From an uncultured archaeon (GTDB lineage: Archaea > Thermoproteota > Nitrososphaeria > Nitrososphaerales > CALBXV01): DNA of 18,076 nucleotides. Both the position numbers and the translations under genes were made by a program. Within the stretch, counting starts at the first letter, position 1. Every line of letters starts with the position of its first letter. A model generated the notes under the pieces. It made no database searches. It had not been told where the DNA came from and worked only from the letters and a program-made list of their open reading frames with translations. Shown here one piece after another: positions 14,701-18,076 of this stretch. The stretch lies in NCBI GenBank assembly GCA_937890045.1, contig CALBXV010000352.1, positions 1-18,076 on the forward strand, given 5' to 3'.

Positions 14701-14886
14701 TATTTCACTTTTCAGAATATACTGGGCATCACCCCAGTTACTCTGAAGTCTTTCCTTTAAAGATAAATTCTCCCCCTTCTCAAGGGCTTCTTGATTCCTA
14801 TCGCTGGCTTTCTGAAAAGGATCGCCCTCTAATTCCTCTCGAAGAATCTCATCTAGTTTTGAGTCACATTTCCCTGATCTTGGCAT
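11728..14886 (-). CDS. Large protein with LPD38-like polyvalent core
   Basis: The 1052-aa protein contains a region resembling LPD38, a domain of large polyvalent phage proteins thought to enter the host with the genome. Signature stretches are GLNPGFALVNLPMD (433-446), SELWVRLAVRERVLR (538-552) and RRYLDFAQGGS (575-585) followed by DKFFPYLNAMLR (591-602). The first 300 residues are helical and charged (like GLTKSEQVVLGDLMHAM), and a hydrophobic stretch around 631-651 (MWKLSSFFALTSAVYV) may be membrane-active. Likely an ejection protein, but no toxin or enzyme domain is visible. It starts two bases after the upstream stop and overlaps the terminase nuclease half by 1 base. Family naming rests on remembered motifs. 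Confidence 0.75.
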   Translation of the reverse strand: MPRSGKCDSKLDEILREELEGDPFQKASDRNQEALEKGENLSLKERLQSNWGDAQYILKSEIRKMGPAGDKIVREIELGAGLSAEGAALYEEIESELLSGLTKSEQVVLGDLMHAMRIEAIDKNSKAVAQDIIKDGALGEVLRIDTEEGMARSIKILGAKRASKMVAQMQQAPGKGLYIIIKKQGEKAKETYGFSKYKTREEAEVEAKEQVQKVLEESLVLHPQDMTAKEARVWRVKFHKATPAIYTKMHVRAKKIFQVYADQLTMMRKEGLISEEAYLNMEKVGDYSPRRYIQYLDPHGEHDALEAITSGSTQATLRDPSTLLREYILRLHDRVARNRSATMLWDFIKKNPDYNLVTEAKKVGDKLYTMDGKPVGGTFGKIHVRIDGEDKIMVMRKDLADQWNRFDPIWHDNHLNTLRILSGTPILKAMATGLNPGFALVNLPMDMFFSYFRSGKEFSSKAPIGIAQLIGDMWRVRKDVWHTGKLKGRALKYLKEGGMMSFLTAQGLAKGRKGIAYMIEHPGLKKAEHALSFFGQKSELWVRLAVRERVLRNRTKNGKLPETEDMRKEATWIARRYLDFAQGGSLGKTNDKFFPYLNAMLRATTGMFETLSGGDSSVTGKQRAENRAIAMWKLSSFFALTSAVYVTNMLFHGEMMEGMDDKDYGTYIPIPIPWLDEKTPAGTRRAYFKIRIDPGQAAVQSLAMLVISKFMQGFNTATGDDLQAEERIWNMRDDVLLNNVKNMIPFLGNFPPTLKALVVLFLNFDLWRGKYAYRGPEMTAKSAEVNWNTHPLFAKGFKAISEWTGGKEGSAGLLELSPARTQLAFEQILTPSNSVIKLINVSTRAIDYMLEQANDEDRHEINKAQKFGRLDFLSKFPGTARLISYSKLFDQQSRKKAQQIREDGLGVKQHVKNKVNGLMNELNRLDVHAGTEGSPERRVATNAKNILIGKALEAIKESKLTETQKNSLKRSVKTQVDFKDRIGYLPEARYWREVFVTRDTSIQVEQVVDKMLESSPEKQRILFQTLKKLPIWKGGFIRQFRDHPRVKELMVQ

Positions 14887-14888
14887 TA

Positions 14889-17800
14889 TTATTTACACCC
14901 TATATCTTCTTTGGTTAGTAACCCATACTCATCTTCGTTGCTCATAATATCGTTTGACTTCCCCTCTTGGCTCTGTCGCCAGAAATTCTCTTCTTCGGGG
15001 GTTACAATTGGTTGCTTAACATATACCCTAGTATTGCCAGTTACTTTCATTATCTTATCTTCCCACTTCTTTAACTCAGCGACACCCTCTTTGCCAACGG
15101 TTTCGGATAATGCCTTCCTGTCCTTGGCAATCTGGTTAAGCCCAGAGATAGTAGACCGATTATGCAAGACAATCCCAATAGCTTTGGTGAAAGCTTGATT
15201 GATGGCATCTTGTGTAGACTTCAAGTAACTTGGCTCACCTTCTGCGTATCTACCAAGACCCTCACCTTCTGGGTAATCAAAACTAGGCAGTGCATCTATT
15301 ACCTTGACAGGTTTACCCAGCAAAATGAAACCCTGATCCATTTCCTTCAATCTCTTATCAATATCAAATTCCCATTTATATTCAGATGTTTCTTCTGGCT
15401 TACCACGTACCATGAATCCGGGAATCTTAGTTTGCATTGCATAGTATCTAACAATACCCATATCAATATGTCTATAAACAACCTCACCATCCTTAAGTTC
15501 AATATATCCAATATCAAGACCCTCTGAGATATGCCCAGCATATAGTTTGATTGTATCCATATCTCCGGTCTGTATATGTTCAGCATATAACTTGGTTCGC
15601 TGCGGAATATGACCCAGCATTCCACTGCTTAATCTGTTGGCACGCATTAATTTAACAACTTCACTTTCCCCTTTGGTCGTACCACCAATCTTAACCCCTG
15701 TGTGGATAGACCCATCGGGAGAAATATGTCCTTCGCTACCTTCCTCTTGATTCTCGAACTTACCCCTGTTTATTTGCTTGCTAGAAAGCTTTATCCTTAA
15801 CCCCTTAATCTGAAGCTTGCCACTACCCTTGGAGCCTTCTTTAAATAATTTCGTCCTTGTTGCTGCTGCCTCACCAGTCCCTTCTGGGAAAGAACTTATG
15901 AGATCAGGACGCATGGGATCACTTTGGAGATCCCCTTCTTCCATCATTTTCTTAGTAAACGGCTGTCCAATGTCTTTTGATTTTTCTCCCTCCCTGACTA
16001 TGCCCTCGACATCTTGATACAGGGTTGAGCCTTCTCGTTCCGCAAGCATCCATTGTTCACGAGTGATGTTACGTACCCCAGCAAACCCTTCCCCTACCGT
16101 GTATTGCCCCCCTTCCGTAACTACTCCACTCTCTATTCCCTCTTGGATCTTAAGATCAATCATCTCATCGAGGTCAACGTTGTACCTACTTCCAACATGC
16201 CTGCCAAGCTCGCTTACCCTTGTAACGTGTTCAGGAGAACCCTTTGGAACAAGCTCCTTTTGTGTGTGCATTGTGGCAGTCTTAACTCTAGCCAAATCTT
16301 TGCGAAGCTGGATATTATCTATAAGATTCTCAATCTTAATTTCTGCGAAGATGGCTTCTGGGTCTATTCCAGATCTGGCAGCACTAAGACTTACGTCATA
16401 CTTTTCCTTCATGATATCCCTGACTGCTTGTCGCCTAGCTCGTCTCTGTAATTCTCTTCTTTCCCCTACGGTAACTGGCCTTTTACCAATCTTGGGTATC
16501 TCTATAGCAGCATATTTATTCTTAAGATTTTGCTCGATGCTCTTTATTTTTTTCTTGAATCCTATGTAGGCTTCTTCTATCAGTGCCTTCCTGTACACGA
16601 CAAACTTAAAAGCATTCTCCCCCTTATAGACAAGAGAGTCTTCCTCGCTTTTTTTCTTGAACTTTGTCTCCCTGCCAACCCTGTACTCTTCCCACGATAA
16701 CTTACCTGTCGGGTAATCAAATATTCTAGTGGCAATGTCAAGCTTAGAGTCACCCTTGAAGAGACGTATCTTGAATGATTTGGCTAATTTCTTTAATTCT
16801 GTGGCAGTCTTATTATTGGCTAGGGCTTCTGGCGCACCGAACTCATCAATAATCTTCAACGCTTTTTTCTGAGGTGTTATATCGACAGGGAGAGTCCCCT
16901 TCCTCATTGCGTTTAGCTGTTCAGTTAACAGCCACTTGGCTATTTCTCCAAGACGTATATGGTGATTTTCTATTTCTTTGGAACTGAGATTGATTGCCTG
17001 CTTATGTCTCTCGATATCCTTCTCTAGTCGCTTGGTGCTAGGACGACTCTCAAGTTCCTCAAGTGTTGCACGCTGTATTCTGTTATTACTTATTGCTTCC
17101 GTTAGCTTTGCAACTGAGTCTTCTATTTCTCCATACACCTGATCCAGCTCGGAAACCCCATAATTATTTGCTATAGCTAACGACCTTAAGGTAGCCTTGG
17201 CAATCCTTTCAACCTCTCGTGCATTAACAGCATCTACATTATGTATCTCTTCCTTGGGCTTACCACGTTTTGTCTGAAGATGTTGTACGTATGCTTCCTG
17301 TATATCTATTAAAATCTTAAGCCTTGTATCGAACTTATCAAGTTCTTTATCTAGCCCATCCCTCTCCTGCTTGGATGTCTTCTTGTCAATAATCTTATTG
17401 TTTATTCGGGTTAGTTTTTCTTTGAGAGCAGCAATTTTCCCTGCCACTTTCCTTAATATAAGTCCACCCTCTCCTGTCATCAGATTGAGCAATTCAGCAG
17501 CCTGTTGGTCAGCCCCAACTATATTCCCCTTTTGATCTAGGAAGTCTCTAAACGGAAGGCGATTAAGAATCTTAAGTGATGCCGTAGCGTCCTCTGCTTC
17601 ACGCAAACGCCTTAACGCTTCACCAATTTGCCTTGCTTTCTTCGTGGCAGAACTACGAGCCTTGTTAGTTTTAGCGTTCTTCGATCTTTCCACGCTCATA
17701 ACAAGATCACGCATTTTCTCCCTGACCTCGTTTGATTCATGGGGTCTCTTCGAGACAGCCCCTGTAAACAGATCCGCTTGTTGTTCGTTATCGAAAAACA

Positions 17801-18076
17801 GAACCTGCTCACCAACTGTGTTCTTACCCAGAGTAACCTTTTTCCTATGAGGCTTCCCCTTCTGAGGACTATCCTCTGTCTGGATAGCACTCCTGACTTT
17901 CTTCTTCCCGGCAGACTTCTTCTCTGTGGGGTAAACAACAAGATCTGGAGCCGGGGCGTTTGGATCAAGAGCTGCTATCGCTTGTTCTTCAGGCGTGGCG
18001 GTAGGTTCATCTGCGGTAGGTTCGTCTACTGTGGTGTCTTCATCAAAGCCAGCTTTTCTGAATATCTTCTTAGCTT
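14889..18076 (-). CDS. Giant virion-associated protein (partial, 5' end off the window)
   Basis: The frame is open without a stop from 14889 to the right edge, giving at least 1061 residues; a Met at 17714 is internal, since the upstream sequence (VGEQVLFFDNEQQADLFTG) is clearly coding. The N-terminal visible part has a disordered acidic repeat (DEPTADEPTATPEE). Then come long charged helices (about 17714-16900), a SAP-like or HeH DNA-binding motif (TATELKKLAKSFKI, near 16719-16811), and later a beta-like region with repeated KLYAxHI/GHI elements (about 15455-15625). It precedes the LPD38 protein in one operon, so it is likely a co-injected polyvalent or scaffold protein. No enzyme domain is recognised. 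Confidence 0.75.
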   Translation of the reverse strand, partial: AKKIFRKAGFDEDTTVDEPTADEPTATPEEQAIAALDPNAPAPDLVVYPTEKKSAGKKKVRSAIQTEDSPQKGKPHRKKVTLGKNTVGEQVLFFDNEQQADLFTGAVSKRPHESNEVREKMRDLVMSVERSKNAKTNKARSSATKKARQIGEALRRLREAEDATASLKILNRLPFRDFLDQKGNIVGADQQAAELLNLMTGEGGLILRKVAGKIAALKEKLTRINNKIIDKKTSKQERDGLDKELDKFDTRLKILIDIQEAYVQHLQTKRGKPKEEIHNVDAVNAREVERIAKATLRSLAIANNYGVSELDQVYGEIEDSVAKLTEAISNNRIQRATLEELESRPSTKRLEKDIERHKQAINLSSKEIENHHIRLGEIAKWLLTEQLNAMRKGTLPVDITPQKKALKIIDEFGAPEALANNKTATELKKLAKSFKIRLFKGDSKLDIATRIFDYPTGKLSWEEYRVGRETKFKKKSEEDSLVYKGENAFKFVVYRKALIEEAYIGFKKKIKSIEQNLKNKYAAIEIPKIGKRPVTVGERRELQRRARRQAVRDIMKEKYDVSLSAARSGIDPEAIFAEIKIENLIDNIQLRKDLARVKTATMHTQKELVPKGSPEHVTRVSELGRHVGSRYNVDLDEMIDLKIQEGIESGVVTEGGQYTVGEGFAGVRNITREQWMLAEREGSTLYQDVEGIVREGEKSKDIGQPFTKKMMEEGDLQSDPMRPDLISSFPEGTGEAAATRTKLFKEGSKGSGKLQIKGLRIKLSSKQINRGKFENQEEGSEGHISPDGSIHTGVKIGGTTKGESEVVKLMRANRLSSGMLGHIPQRTKLYAEHIQTGDMDTIKLYAGHISEGLDIGYIELKDGEVVYRHIDMGIVRYYAMQTKIPGFMVRGKPEETSEYKWEFDIDKRLKEMDQGFILLGKPVKVIDALPSFDYPEGEGLGRYAEGEPSYLKSTQDAINQAFTKAIGIVLHNRSTISGLNQIAKDRKALSETVGKEGVAELKKWEDKIMKVTGNTRVYVKQPIVTPEEENFWRQSQEGKSNDIMSNEDEYGLLTKEDIGCK

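Noticed and set aside
16063..16569. Long plus-strand ORFs opposite the giant gene
   Set aside because: They lack ribosome sites and recognisable protein content and lie antisense to clearly coding sequence; shadows of the minus-strand gene.

Overview
This window looks like part of the genome of a tailed double-stranded DNA bacteriophage (Caudoviricetes), probably an uncultured or environmental one. There are no host housekeeping genes and no tRNA that I can find. Genes are packed with start/stop overlaps, many are tiny, and the recognisable families are phage recombination, replication, lysis and packaging proteins. The host cannot be told from the sequence.

The window has two convergent arms. 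The left arm (+ strand, 1-8356) is a recombination/replication block. It holds the end of a zinc-ribbon protein, a DUF932 protein, a YqaJ-like exonuclease preceded by a C(UUCG)G hairpin, and an SSB-like protein. Next comes a 245-base non-coding stretch with a possible structured RNA and a very strong intrinsic terminator. A second set follows: a double zinc-finger protein, a tyrosine recombinase, two small proteins, a DnaB-type helicase, several small proteins, a PnuC-like membrane protein, a PD-(D/E)XK nuclease and an M15 peptidase (likely endolysin).

The right arm (- strand, read from 18076 down to 8353) is a virion/packaging block. It starts with a giant protein that runs off the right edge, then a 1052-aa protein with an LPD38-like core (large polyvalent, virion-injected type). 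After these come the nuclease half of the large terminase, a Lys/Pro-rich basic protein, two very small genes (51 and 50 aa, the second a zinc ribbon), two hypothetical proteins, the small terminase, and finally the ATPase half of the large terminase.

The most unusual features are three. (1) The large terminase is split exactly between its ATPase and nuclease modules, and the halves are encoded in reversed order, about 1.8 kb apart; each keeps its catalytic motifs. (2) An exact 34-bp direct repeat, read in two different frames, brackets the recombinase and helicase cassette. Recombination between the copies would fuse a downstream gene in frame to the recombinase on the resulting circle. (3) The 3052-3264 region can fold into several hairpins, a closed three-way junction and a possible pseudoknot before the terminator. 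The two arms collide at 8353-8356 with a 3-base overlap of their last genes and no visible terminator.
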